64,000 bases of DNA, taken from Thermonema rossianum DSM 10300 (GTDB lineage Bacteria; Bacteroidota; Bacteroidia; Cytophagales; Thermonemataceae). Location of the stretch: the NCBI RefSeq assembly GCF_000426825.1, contig NZ_AUGC01000012.1, positions 45,780 through 109,779 of the forward strand, in the 5' to 3' direction. Positions 34,497-43,255 of the stretch are shown in pieces. Within the stretch, counting starts at the first letter, position 1. Every line of letters starts with the position of its first letter. The notes under the pieces were generated by a model. That model was not told where the DNA came from and did no database searches. It saw only the letters and a program-made list of their open reading frames with translations. Both the position numbers and the translations under genes were made by a program.

Positions 34497-35282
34497 ATGA
34501 AACGCAGGTATTTCATTGAAATACAATACAAAGGCACTCAATACAGTGGATGGCAACGGCAGCCCAATGCCATCAGTGTTCAGCAAAAAATAGAAGAAGC
34601 CCTGAGTATTTTATTGCGGGCACCTACGACCATCACCGGCAGTGGGCGCACCGATGCGGGCGTGCATGCAAGGCAACAGTTTGCCCACTTCGATGCAGCT
34701 ATTCCTTTCGACAAGCGCACTTTTCTGGGCAAAATGAATGGTCTTTTGCCCAAAGATATTGTCATCCGTGACCTGATAGAAGTCGATGCCAAAGCCCATG
34801 CCCGTTTCGATGCTTCACTTCGCACCTACGAGTACTGGGTATATACCACGCCCATGCCTTTTTTGCATGAGCTGGCCACTTATTATGCCTATCCGGCCGA
34901 TGTGGAACAAATGAACCAATTGGCGCAAAGCTTGTTGTATCATACGAACTTTCGTTGCTTTGCAACGGGCAAAACAGAAGTGAAACATTACGACTGTCAT
35001 ATTTCAAAAGCGATTTGGGAGTGGAAGCCCTTGCCTTTAGCGGGCACACAGGCCCTTTGTTTTACCATCAGTGCCAATCGTTTTTTACGGGGCATGGTGC
35101 GCACCATAGTAGGCTCTTTGTGGGAGATAGGTGCCGGCAAACGCCCCGCAGAAGCGTGGTACGAAGCTTTACAAACCGGCGACCGCCGTTTGTTGGGCAC
35201 TTCTGCTTTGCCCAATGGTCTTTATTTGACCGAAGTGCGTTATCCTTATTTGCCCGAAAAACAGATTTATCATCATGAGTGA
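34497..35282 (+). CDS. truA: tRNA pseudouridine(38-40) synthase TruA
   Basis: A 261-residue enzyme that converts uridines 38-40 of the tRNA anticodon stem to pseudouridine. The N-terminal YKGTQYSGWQRQP, the catalytic-Asp motif GSGRTDAGVHARQQ (about residue 56) and the later SANRFLRGMVRTIVG helix are all present, and the length is standard. Its stop overlaps the ABC exporter start by 8 bp, and adk follows that gene by 65 bp, so the three are probably co-transcribed. Confidence 0.97.
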   Translation: MKRRYFIEIQYKGTQYSGWQRQPNAISVQQKIEEALSILLRAPTTITGSGRTDAGVHARQQFAHFDAAIPFDKRTFLGKMNGLLPKDIVIRDLIEVDAKAHARFDASLRTYEYWVYTTPMPFLHELATYYAYPADVEQMNQLAQSLLYHTNFRCFATGKTEVKHYDCHISKAIWEWKPLPLAGTQALCFTISANRFLRGMVRTIVGSLWEIGAGKRPAEAWYEALQTGDRRLLGTSALPNGLYLTEVRYPYLPEKQIYHHE

Positions 35283-37044
35283 AGAAAAACAAGCCCAATC
35301 GGGAAATGTATTTGACTGGTATATTGCCAAGCGGCTGTTTGCTTTTGCCAAGCCCTACAAAGGCGTATTTTGGGCAGTGGTAGCCCTTACCCTCACCTTG
35401 GCGGTATTGGGACCGGTGCGCCCTTATCTGGTGCAATATACCGTGGACCATTACATGGAAGCAGGCCAATACGAAGGCTTGCTGTGGATGGTGCTTCTGA
35501 TGTTGTTGGTGTTGGCATTGCAAACCGCTGCCCAATATCTGCATACTTACTGGGCGGCATGGTTGGGACAAAGCATCATCCGTGATATACGTGTCCGGCT
35601 CTATCACCATATTTTGCGGCTGCGTCTTTCGTTTTTCGACAAAACGCCCATTGGCCGCCTTGTTACACGGGTGGTTTCCGACGTGCAAACACTTTCCGAC
35701 GTATTTAGCCAAGGTTTGGCTGCCATGATTGCCGACGTGCTGCAGCTGCTGGCTATTTTGGCGGTAATGTTCTATACCGACTGGCGTCTGACTTTGGTGA
35801 GCCTTTCCATGTTGCCTTTGCTTCTGCTGAGTACTTACATTTTCAAAGAGAAGATAAAAGTAGCTTTTAAAGAGGTGCGCAATGCCGTGGCCAATCTTAA
35901 TGCTTTCGTGCAAGAACACATCACGGGCATGAACATCGTGCAGATATTTGGCAGCGAAGAGCACGAGTTTGAAAAATTTAAAAAAATCAATGCCGAGCAC
36001 CGGCGCGCCAACTTGAAATCGGTACTTTATTATAGCATCTACTTCCCCGTGGCTGAAGTCATAGGTGCCTTGGGCACTGCTTTGCTGGTATGGTACGGCG
36101 CAGGCGAGGTGGTGCAGCAAGAAGTATCGCTGGGTACACTCATTGCCTTCATGATGTATATTTCCCTTTTCTTCCGGCCCATACGTCTCATTGCCGACCG
36201 CTTCAATATATTACAAATGGGCATTGTCAGTGCAGAGCGTATTTTTAAACTGCTCGACAACCAAAACATGATTACCGACTCGGGCACTTACCGCCCCGAA
36301 TCGTTGCGTGGTGAGGTGGTCTTCGACGATGTATGGTTTGCCTACAATCCCGGCGAATATGTGCTGAAAGGAATCAGCTTTGAAGTAAAGGCAGGCGAGA
36401 CCGTAGCCATTGTAGGGGCAACAGGTGCCGGCAAAACTTCCATCATCAACTTGCTGAACCGCTTCTATGAAATTGAGCGCGGCAGCATTTTGGTCGATGG
36501 GGTGAATATTAAAGACTACGACGTGGAAGTGTTGCGGCGTCATATAGGCATGGTGCTGCAAGATGTATTTCTCTTTTCAGGCAGCATCCGCGACAATATC
36601 ACGCTTTTCAATCCTGCCATTACCGACGGGCAAATATGGGAGGCTGCCGAGATGGTAGGCGCCAAAGCCTTCATCGAACGCTTGCCCGGGCAATTGGACT
36701 ACAACGTGATGGAGCGGGGCGCCACGCTTTCGGTAGGGCAGCGCCAGTTGATTTCCTTCATTCGTGCCATGGTGTATCATCCCGAAATTATTGTGCTCGA
36801 TGAAGCCACCTCTTCGGTAGATACTGAAACCGAAGAGCTGATTCAGGAAGCCATCGAAAAACTGATGAAAGGACGCACCGCCCTGGTGATTGCACACCGC
36901 CTTTCTACCATACAACATGCCGATAAAATTATTGTACTTGACAAAGGGCAAATTGTAGAAATCGGCGATCACGAAGAATTGCTTAAAAAAAATGGGCATT
37001 ATGCCCGCCTTTACCGCATGCAATATATGGCGGCACGCGCTTGA
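35275..37044 (+). CDS. ABC exporter, fused permease and ATPase (MsbA/LmrA type)
   Basis: A 589-residue half-transporter that should work as a dimer. The N-terminal ~330 residues carry six membrane spans of the type I exporter fold. The ATPase half has Walker A VGATGAGKTS, a signature in the variant form LSVGQ (rather than LSGGQ), Walker B IIVLDEATSSVD and the switch His in VIAHRLS. Substrates for this class include lipids, drugs and peptides, and sequence alone does not decide. It overlaps truA by 8 bp at its start. A second exporter of the same class is at 60629-62395. Confidence 0.92.
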   Translation: MSEEKQAQSGNVFDWYIAKRLFAFAKPYKGVFWAVVALTLTLAVLGPVRPYLVQYTVDHYMEAGQYEGLLWMVLLMLLVLALQTAAQYLHTYWAAWLGQSIIRDIRVRLYHHILRLRLSFFDKTPIGRLVTRVVSDVQTLSDVFSQGLAAMIADVLQLLAILAVMFYTDWRLTLVSLSMLPLLLLSTYIFKEKIKVAFKEVRNAVANLNAFVQEHITGMNIVQIFGSEEHEFEKFKKINAEHRRANLKSVLYYSIYFPVAEVIGALGTALLVWYGAGEVVQQEVSLGTLIAFMMYISLFFRPIRLIADRFNILQMGIVSAERIFKLLDNQNMITDSGTYRPESLRGEVVFDDVWFAYNPGEYVLKGISFEVKAGETVAIVGATGAGKTSIINLLNRFYEIERGSILVDGVNIKDYDVEVLRRHIGMVLQDVFLFSGSIRDNITLFNPAITDGQIWEAAEMVGAKAFIERLPGQLDYNVMERGATLSVGQRQLISFIRAMVYHPEIIVLDEATSSVDTETEELIQEAIEKLMKGRTALVIAHRLSTIQHADKIIVLDKGQIVEIGDHEELLKKNGHYARLYRMQYMAARA

Positions 37045-37109
37045 TATTCACTATTTTTTGTATCTTTAAGCGCTTGTGCATAACCTAAATATCAAAACTG
37101 GAAAACAGC

Positions 37110-37694
37110 ATGATAAATTTAGTTTTATTCGGTCCGCCCGGCGCGGGGAAAGGTACTCAAAGCAAAAAGCTTATCGAGAAGTACGACTTGGTGCATATTT
37201 CAACCGGCGACCTTTTCAGAAAGCATTTGAGTGAAGGTACTCCTTTGGGTCAGTTGGCTCAAAAATACATGGACCAAGGCGAATTGGTGCCTGATCAAGT
37301 AGTGATTGATATGGTTGCCGATAAAATACGGGCGCATCAAGGTGCCAAAGGCTTTATTTTCGACGGCTTTCCGCGCACGGTGTCACAGGCAGAAGCCCTC
37401 GACGAGATGCTCAAAGAGTTCAACACCTCGGTAAGCGTTATGATTGCCTTGGAAGTGCCTGAAGAAGAGCTGAAAAAACGCTTGAAGAAGCGTGCCGAGC
37501 TGGAAGGACGTGTGGACGACCAAGACGAAGCCAAAATAAACAACCGCATCCGGGTGTACTTGGAAGAGACGCTTCCCGTAGCCGACTATTACGAAAAACA
37601 AGGCAAGCTGCGCAAAATTGACGGCGTAGGTGAGATAGAAGAAATCTTTGCCAAAATATGTGAAGCAGTAGAAGAAGCCCTGGTGCGCTCATAA
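37110..37694 (+). CDS. adk: Adenylate kinase
   Basis: A 194-residue short-form adenylate kinase that interconverts 2 ADP with ATP plus AMP. The P-loop GPPGAGKGTQ is at residues 8-17, then the AMP-binding STGDLFR, FDGFPRTVSQAE and the Arg-rich RVDDQDEAKINNRIRVY. The LID is short and lacks the four-Cys zinc site, as in other short-type enzymes. It is the last gene of the truA-exporter-adk run and is followed by a clear terminator. Confidence 0.97.
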   Translation: MINLVLFGPPGAGKGTQSKKLIEKYDLVHISTGDLFRKHLSEGTPLGQLAQKYMDQGELVPDQVVIDMVADKIRAHQGAKGFIFDGFPRTVSQAEALDEMLKEFNTSVSVMIALEVPEEELKKRLKKRAELEGRVDDQDEAKINNRIRVYLEETLPVADYYEKQGKLRKIDGVGEIEEIFAKICEAVEEALVRS

Positions 37695-37725
37695 GCCAAT
37701 ACAATCTGCACAAAGACAACATCAT

Positions 37726-37758
37726 TGCCCTTTGCCACAAACAAAGGGCATTTTTATT
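37726..37758 (+). terminator. Rho-independent terminator after adk
   Basis: The 9-bp stem TGCCCTTTG / CAAAGGGCA has a 7-nt loop and is followed by TTTTTATT. Confidence 0.88.
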
Positions 37759-37985
37759 ATGCCCCGGGCGAGCTAAGCAAGTTTTTTCTTGTGAATCTTT
37801 ACTTTAAGAACCAAAATAGACTCATTCAAAGATTAAATTGAATCTTTTTTAATTCCTTTCCTTTGCTTAAAAAAACTTTTTTAAAAAACACCTATTGACA
37901 AATACAAGCGCTTCATTGCAACGGCTCTTCCTTATATCTTTTGTTTTAGACAGATAGAAACACCCTGTCAAATAGCATCTTGCTT

Positions 37986-38016
37986 TTTGTGAAAGAGATA
38001 GCTTGTATTAAATTTG
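37986..38016 (+). promoter_or_regulatory. Bacteroidota promoter (TTTG-N19-TAAATTTG) for the E2 gene
   Basis: TTTG at 37986-37989 and TAAATTTG at 38009-38016 are 19 bp apart, an excellent fit to the Bacteroidota consensus. The -7 box ends 50 bp before the ATG. Confidence 0.75.
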
Positions 38017-38066
38017 TATGCACTTGAAATGCATACACAAATCCTTAACCTAAAACATACACGCAG

Positions 38067-39458
38067 ATGGCACTTGTAAAAATGGTGATGCCCAAGATGG
38101 GCGAAAGTATCATGGAAGGTACTATCATCAACTGGCTGAAAAAAGAAGGCGACCGCATCGAGCAAGACGAGTATATATTGGAAGTGGCCACCGATAAAGT
38201 AGATACCGAGGTGCCTGCTACCCATTCCGGCATTTTGAAACAAATTTTGGCAAAAGAAGGGGAGGTGGTACCCGTGGGGCAGCCCATTGCCATCATCGAA
38301 ACCGAAGGCGAAGGCGACGAAACCACCGATGGTGGCGCAGGTGAAGCACAAGCTTTGAACGGCAGTGCCAAACAGGCAGAAGAAGCAGCACCGCAGGAAG
38401 TAGCTGTTTTGGAAGCCCAAATGACCGAAACCATTCAACTGCTCGACAAACCCCAAGACGGGCGCTTTTACTCTCCCTTGGTGATGAGCATTGCCAAGAC
38501 CGAAGGCATTGGCATGGATGAGCTGGCGCGCATACCCGGCACCGGCAAAGACGGACGCGTAACTAAAGCCGACATCTTGGCTTATGTAGAACAGAAGAAA
38601 AAAGGCGCCGTGCAGCAACCGGCACAAACTACTGCCCCTGCTGCCGAGAAAAGCACGCCGGCAGCACAACCCGTGCAGTTGGCAGAGGGCATTACTGCCG
38701 ACTTCTTCGCCAAAGTGCGCCCTTCGCAGCCTATTCCCGTGTATGAGGGCGATGAAATCATTGAGATGGACCGCATGCGCAAAATCATTGCTCAGCGCAT
38801 GGTGGAATCCAAGCACATATCGCCCCACGTTACTTCTTTCGTAGAAGCCGACGTAACCAACCTGGTATATTGGCGCCGCAAAATCAAAGCCGAGTTTCAA
38901 CAAAAAGAAAACGACACCATCACCTATATGCCTATGATTGTAGAGGCAGTGGTGAAGGCGCTTAAAGATTATCCCATGATGAATGTGTCGGTGGATGGGG
39001 ATAAAATTATCAAACACAAAGACATCAACATAGGTATTGCCGTGGCACTGCCCAATGGCAACCTCATTGTGCCTGTATTGAAAAATGCCGACCGTTATAA
39101 CATCGTGGGCTTGGCAAAAGCCATCAACGATTTGGCGCGCCGTGCCCGTGAAAACAAACTGAAACCCGACGAATTGACCGGTGGCACCTACACCATATCC
39201 AATGTGGGCTCGTTTGGCAATGTGATGGGAACCCCCATCATCATGCAACCGCAAGTGGGCATTTTGGCAATAGGTGCCATCCGCAAAAAACCGGCGGTGA
39301 TTGAAACCCCCACCGGCGACATGATTGGTATCCGTCATATGGTCTTTCTGTCGCACTCTTACGACCACCGTGTGGTAGATGGCGCTCTGGGCGGTATGTT
39401 TGTGCGCCGGGTAGCCGACTATCTCGAAAACTTCAACCTCGAGCGTAAGCTGTACTAA
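38067..39458 (+). CDS. 2-oxo acid dehydrogenase E2 (dihydrolipoamide acyltransferase)
   Basis: A 463-residue E2 core subunit. Residues 1-80 form a lipoyl domain with the modified Lys in ATDKVDTE. A Glu/Ala/Gln-rich linker follows, then a peripheral subunit-binding domain (YSPLVMSIAKTEGI...GTGKDGRVTKADIL, about 137-175), a second linker, and the catalytic domain from about 230 with the active-site SYDHRVVDG near the C-terminus. The single lipoyl domain fits branched-chain (BkdB) or 2-oxoglutarate (SucB) enzymes better than PDH. Leucine dehydrogenase and methylmalonyl-CoA epimerase in the window favour the branched-chain option, but E1 and E3 are not nearby, so this is inference. Confidence 0.93.
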   Translation: MALVKMVMPKMGESIMEGTIINWLKKEGDRIEQDEYILEVATDKVDTEVPATHSGILKQILAKEGEVVPVGQPIAIIETEGEGDETTDGGAGEAQALNGSAKQAEEAAPQEVAVLEAQMTETIQLLDKPQDGRFYSPLVMSIAKTEGIGMDELARIPGTGKDGRVTKADILAYVEQKKKGAVQQPAQTTAPAAEKSTPAAQPVQLAEGITADFFAKVRPSQPIPVYEGDEIIEMDRMRKIIAQRMVESKHISPHVTSFVEADVTNLVYWRRKIKAEFQQKENDTITYMPMIVEAVVKALKDYPMMNVSVDGDKIIKHKDINIGIAVALPNGNLIVPVLKNADRYNIVGLAKAINDLARRARENKLKPDELTGGTYTISNVGSFGNVMGTPIIMQPQVGILAIGAIRKKPAVIETPTGDMIGIRHMVFLSHSYDHRVVDGALGGMFVRRVADYLENFNLERKLY

Positions 39459-39479
39459 ACTGCTTGGTAAAAAATATCA

Positions 39480-39525
39480 CAGGGTTGCTCTTTAAGATAA
39501 AGAAGGGCAGCCCTGTTTTTTTTGA
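39480..39525 (+). terminator. Probable terminator after the E2 gene
   Basis: CAGGGTTGCTCTT pairs with AAGGGCAGCCCTG, allowing G-U pairs, and a run of eight T follows. Confidence 0.75.
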
Positions 39526-39572
39526 AATCTTACTTGCTTAGTTGTTAATGTACGCTTAGAGGGGGTTTTTTT

Positions 39573-39668
39573 TCATTTCGAGCGCAAGCGAAAAATCTCT
39601 TTTGATTTTGTTACTTGATGCAATTGAGATTTCTCACTACGCTTCGCTCCGTTCGAAATGACAAGCTG
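39573..39668. repeat. Palindromic interspersed repeat, copy 1
   Basis: The left arm TCATTTCGAGCGCAAGCG...AATCTC and the right arm GAGATTTCTCACTACGCTTCGC...TTCGAAATGACAAGCTG form an imperfect inverted repeat around an A+T-rich loop. The same arms recur at 49189, 50867, 51086, 55173 and 63916. It lies right after the E2 terminator and before the S41 terminator. Confidence 0.85.
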
Positions 39669-39740
39669 CGCCTAAGTCCCCTTCAATAAAATATTTCCCA
39701 AAAAATTTGCTTTATGATTTCCGGCAGAAAAGCATATAAC

Positions 39741-39768
39741 AAAGGGCACCCATGAGAGGGTGCCCTTT
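39741..39768 (-). terminator. Hairpin terminator after the S41 protease gene
   Basis: AAAGGGCACCC / GGGTGCCCTTT is a perfect 11-bp stem 36 bp beyond the S41 stop. The T tract on the minus strand is weak (TTTGTTAT). Confidence 0.65.
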
Positions 39769-39803
39769 ATGTGTTATGTGTGCAGCCATTCCGGCGGCTT
39801 GCC

Positions 39804-41039
39804 TTATTCCACCTCTATCATCATATTCACAGGCGGGGTATCTTGCCATATCGGTGTTTGCCGTGGCACTTGCCGGCGCTGAGCAGCCGGGAAACTGCCA
39901 TTGAGCAAATAATTGATGGCAGCTGCCAGCGAAGCTTCTTGCGGGTCGCCAAAGTCATGCGTGAGGTCGTCATCACTCAGGTGGTCGGGCACAAAACCGT
40001 TATAATAATCCGACTCATCGTTGGCATTGCGGCTTTCGAAGATGATGGGCAGAAATGCGTAGTTGAGATGGGTAAAGACCGCCGAGCCTACGTTCTTACC
40101 GGCGGTGGTGTCGCCCACCAGTTTCACTTCCATAAATGGGCGCAGCCCGTTTATAATCAACTCGCTGGCAGAAGCCGTAGAGCCGGTGCCAATGACTACC
40201 AGGCGGCTGAGGTTGAGGCGGGCAGCTTTTTCTTCGAAAGAACGCTCTTTGTTGTTGGCGCTGTTCTTTTGATTATACACCTGTTTCATAAACACCTTGC
40301 CTATGGCAGCAGAAGGTGCCAGCAGGCTGCCCAAGTGTTGGGCTGTGGCCACATCGCCACCGCCGTTGTAGCGCAAATCCAATATCAGTTCTTGCACGCC
40401 TTCGTTTTTCAAATAATTGAAAGTTTGATCCAATAAGGGACCGGCATCACTCAAAAAGACATTGAAGCACACATAACCAATCTTCACGCCGTTGGTGTCT
40501 ATTACCTTCGTGGCTACTATGGGATTGATGTCGAGTAGCTCACTGGTCATGGTAATGCTTTCTTCGGTGCCGCTGTCTCTTTTTTTCACCTTCATCGTGC
40601 TGGTTTCCGTGAAGCTGAGGCCGGTGTTAGGGTCAGGCACTTGCCCGTTCACCTCCAGGATGATGTCGCCGCGTTGCAAGCCGGCACGTGCCGCAGGGCT
40701 GTTGGCATACACATAAGCAACGCGCAGTTGATTGTTGGCATCCCATTTCAAGCCGAAGCCGAAGGCCTTGCGCTGTCCCGATTGCAGGTAAGCCAAAAAT
40801 TCGGGACCGTTGTCGTAGAGCACACTCCAGCGGTCGCGCGGTTTGTAGCGCAAATCTTCCAACAGCTGATGCGGGTCGGTATAGGTGCGCCAATCCACGC
40901 GGGGCATTTGGTCGTTCCAAAGATAATAGAGGTCCATCACTTCCCACACAAATTGAGTGATGGGCATGACGCTTTCTTGCCGGCGGCAGGCAGTCAACAG
41001 CAGCACAGAAGTCAAAAGACTGATTAGAAGTCGTTTCAT
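39804..41039 (-). CDS. S41-family C-terminal-processing-type peptidase, lipoprotein
   Basis: A 411-residue tail-specific protease relative. MKRLLISLLTSVLLLTAC is a lipoprotein signal peptide, so the enzyme faces the periplasm or surface. A short helical region (FVWEVMDLYYLWNDQMP) precedes a PDZ-like domain (about 90-190, with AYVYANSPAARAGLQRGDII). The catalytic core follows, with ILDLRYNGGGDV and the serine in GTGSTASASELI; the Lys probably lies in TAGKNVGS. The frame reads upstream to a TTG at 41213, but that part overlaps gldD on the other strand and has no signal peptide. It is divergent from gldD. Confidence 0.9.
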   Translation of the reverse strand: MKRLLISLLTSVLLLTACRRQESVMPITQFVWEVMDLYYLWNDQMPRVDWRTYTDPHQLLEDLRYKPRDRWSVLYDNGPEFLAYLQSGQRKAFGFGLKWDANNQLRVAYVYANSPAARAGLQRGDIILEVNGQVPDPNTGLSFTETSTMKVKKRDSGTEESITMTSELLDINPIVATKVIDTNGVKIGYVCFNVFLSDAGPLLDQTFNYLKNEGVQELILDLRYNGGGDVATAQHLGSLLAPSAAIGKVFMKQVYNQKNSANNKERSFEEKAARLNLSRLVVIGTGSTASASELIINGLRPFMEVKLVGDTTAGKNVGSAVFTHLNYAFLPIIFESRNANDESDYYNGFVPDHLSDDDLTHDFGDPQEASLAAAINYLLNGSFPAAQRRQVPRQTPIWQDTPPVNMMIEVE

Positions 41040-41124
41040 TATGATTTGCTTTTTTCTTGAATGCTTTACGGAAACAGCTTCGTAACCGTTGTTTTTTGCT
41101 AAATTTAGCAAAAAATTGAGCTCT

Positions 41125-41736
41125 ATGCAGATGAGAAAATTTTGGTGCGCTTGTCTTTGTGTGCTATTGCTGGCCGCCTGTGGAGGCGAAGTGGAGTATG
41201 TGCCCAAGCCCAAAGGTTACAACCGCATTGATTTACCCGAGCATGAATACCAACCATTGCCCGATACTTTCCCTTACTTCTTTGAGTATTCGAAACATGC
41301 CATCATTCGCCCCGACAGCTCGTGGATGGCAGAGCCCTATTGGATTCACATCATTTATCCGCAGTTTGGCTATGCCGAAGTGCAGGTTACTTACAAAGAC
41401 ATTAGCGACAGCACCGAAAAGAAGCTCATGGAGTTAATCAACGACTCTTATCATCTTACATCCAAACACCAAATCAAGGCATACTCTATTGAAGAAACGG
41501 TTTTCAAAAATGCCTTGGGGCAGAAGGCGGCCGTATTTGAACTAAGCGGCGAAGTGCCCAGCCAGTTTCAGTTTTACACTACCGATTCCGTGCGCCACTT
41601 TTTGCGTGGAGCCTTGTATTTCCGTACGGCCACTAAAAACGACTCTTTGGCACCGGTTATCGATTTTATCAAGAAAGACATCATCCATATGCTCAACACC
41701 GCCCGCTGGAACGACAGCCTGCCTGCCAAAAAGTAG
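41125..41736 (+). CDS. gldD: Gliding motility lipoprotein GldD homologue
   Basis: A 203-residue lipoprotein related to GldD, required with other Gld proteins for gliding and type IX secretion in Flavobacterium. The signal peptide ends in LLLAAC. The mature start has the family's [20 protein letters not shown] pattern, then [30 protein letters not shown] and the late [20 protein letters not shown] start at 41125; an alternative Met is two codons later. It is followed after 75 bp by the transhydrogenase operon on the same strand, possibly with its own promoter. Confidence 0.92.
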   Translation: MQMRKFWCACLCVLLLAACGGEVEYVPKPKGYNRIDLPEHEYQPLPDTFPYFFEYSKHAIIRPDSSWMAEPYWIHIIYPQFGYAEVQVTYKDISDSTEKKLMELINDSYHLTSKHQIKAYSIEETVFKNALGQKAAVFELSGEVPSQFQFYTTDSVRHFLRGALYFRTATKNDSLAPVIDFIKKDIIHMLNTARWNDSLPAKK

Positions 41737-41811
41737 TAAGATTTTCTTGCTAAATCTTTTTTCTTGTCTTAATATTTGGGAACATTGGACAATTAAAAAA
41801 TAAAAAATACC

Positions 41812-42942
41812 TTGAAAGTCTGTGTTCCCAAAGAATTGGCGGAGCGTGAACGAAGAGTAGCGCTTACGCCCGAAATCGTGCAAAAGCTCTGCAAAGCGGG
41901 CTTTGAGGTGCACGTAGAGCAAGGCGCCGGCGCCGGCTCTTTCATCAGCGATGAGGCATATCAAGCAGCCGGTGCACATATTGAAGCCAATAGAGAGGCG
42001 TTGTACGCGCAAGCCGACGTCGTACTGAAGGTAAATGCACCCGACCCCGGCGAAGTTGCCCGGATGCGTGAAGGTGCCGTGCTCATCTCTTTTATGTATC
42101 CCTATACCAACCCGCCGTTGGTAGAAGCCTGTCTGCAAAAGAAAATTACGGCTTTTGCCATGGATGCCATCCCGCGCATTTCGCGTGCACAGAAAATGGA
42201 TGCGCTCAGCTCACAAGCCAACTTGGCGGGTTACAAAGCCGTGATTATGGGGGCAGACGCGCTGGGTAAAATCTTCCCCTTGATGATGACTGCGGCAGGC
42301 ACCATCACCCCCGCACGCGTGCTTATCTTCGGCGCCGGGGTAGCCGGCTTGCAAGCCATAGCCACCGCCAAACGGCTGGGAGCAGTGGTAGAAGTGACCG
42401 ACGTGCGTCCCGAAACCAAAGAACAAGTGGAATCATTGGGCGGGCGCTTCCTTGAAGTGGAAGCCGAAGGCGTGAAAACCGAAGGCGGCTATGCACGTGA
42501 AGTGTCGGAAGAGTTTCTGCAGAAACAAAAAGAACTCATCAGCCGTCGCATCAAAGAAGCCGACTTGGTGATTACGACCGCTTTGGTCATAGGCAAACGC
42601 GCGCCCCTGCTGGTAACCGAAGAAATGGTGCAATCGATGAAAGCCGGCTCGGTGATTGTGGATATGGCAGTGGCTTCGGGCGGAAACTGTGCCTTGAGCG
42701 AAAAAGACAAGACCGTGGTGAAGCACGGCGTCACCATCATTGGTGAGTCGAACCTGCCCTCTTTGGTGCCTGTGAACGCCAGCGAGCTATATGCCCGCAA
42801 CATCTATGAGTTTTTGACCCACTTGGCCACACCCGAAGGCTTTAAACTGGAAATGGAAGAGGAAATCACCGCCAAGAGCATCATCACTCACAATGGGGAG
42901 CTGCTGCATGCTTTGACCAAAGAAATCCTTCAGAAAAACTAA
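41812..42942 (+). CDS. pntAA: NAD(P) transhydrogenase subunit alpha part 1 (NAD-binding domain I)
   Basis: A 376-residue dI subunit of the proton-translocating transhydrogenase that passes hydride between NADH and NADP+. It belongs to the alanine dehydrogenase/PNT family: KELAERERRVALTPE at the N-terminus, RISRAQKMDALSSQANLAGYKAV, the Rossmann GAGVAGLQAIATAKRLGA (about residue 172) and the mobile-loop region near PLLVTEEMV. The start codon is TTG at 41812, fixed by the KVCVPKE homology. The gene is split from the membrane part, giving the three-subunit type known from Rhodospirillum. pntAB follows after 13 bp. Confidence 0.95.
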   Translation: MKVCVPKELAERERRVALTPEIVQKLCKAGFEVHVEQGAGAGSFISDEAYQAAGAHIEANREALYAQADVVLKVNAPDPGEVARMREGAVLISFMYPYTNPPLVEACLQKKITAFAMDAIPRISRAQKMDALSSQANLAGYKAVIMGADALGKIFPLMMTAAGTITPARVLIFGAGVAGLQAIATAKRLGAVVEVTDVRPETKEQVESLGGRFLEVEAEGVKTEGGYAREVSEEFLQKQKELISRRIKEADLVITTALVIGKRAPLLVTEEMVQSMKAGSVIVDMAVASGGNCALSEKDKTVVKHGVTIIGESNLPSLVPVNASELYARNIYEFLTHLATPEGFKLEMEEEITAKSIITHNGELLHALTKEILQKN

Positions 42943-42955
42943 AAGCAAAAATTCT

Positions 42956-43252
42956 ATGGATACGCAAACACTCATTACACTTTTATATGTGCTCATATTG
43001 GCAACATTTGTCGGTTTTGAGCTGATAACCAAAGTGCCGCCTACCTTGCACACCCCGCTCATGTCCGGTTCCAATGCCATCTCGGGCATTACCATTGTGG
43101 GGGCTATATTGGCAACAGGACCCGAACCCGGAAATTTTGCCATTTCCAAGATATTGGGCATTGCTGCTTTGCTGTTTGCCACTATCAATGTGGTAGGGGG
43201 CTATGCCGTGACCGACCGTATGTTGCAGATGTTTAAGAAAAAGAAAAAATAA
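42956..43252 (+). CDS. pntAB: NAD(P) transhydrogenase subunit alpha part 2 (membrane domain)
   Basis: A 98-residue membrane subunit forming part of domain II, the proton channel. Three to four hydrophobic segments are visible: LITLLYVLILATFVGFELI, the HTPLMSGSNAISGITIVGAIL region with the conserved functional His and Asn, and ILGIAALLFATINVVGGYAV. It ends in a Lys-rich tail (KKKKK). It is translated between pntAA and pntB with gaps of 13 and 3 bp. Confidence 0.95.
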   Translation: MDTQTLITLLYVLILATFVGFELITKVPPTLHTPLMSGSNAISGITIVGAILATGPEPGNFAISKILGIAALLFATINVVGGYAVTDRMLQMFKKKKK

Positions 43253-43255
43253 GCC

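Larger units (their letters stand above)
37695..38066. other. Intergenic region between adk and the E2 gene
   Basis: This 372-bp gap holds the adk terminator (37726-37758), a second weak hairpin with a T run (AAAGATT/AATCTTT, 37828-37850) and the strong promoter of the E2 gene (37986-38016). The middle is A+T-rich, with no ORF or RNA gene that I can support. Confidence 0.6.

Noticed and set aside
37968..39368. Minus-strand ORF of 466 codons antisense to the E2 gene
   Set aside because: It is His/Cys/Gly-rich with no domain pattern and lies opposite an unmistakable acyltransferase.
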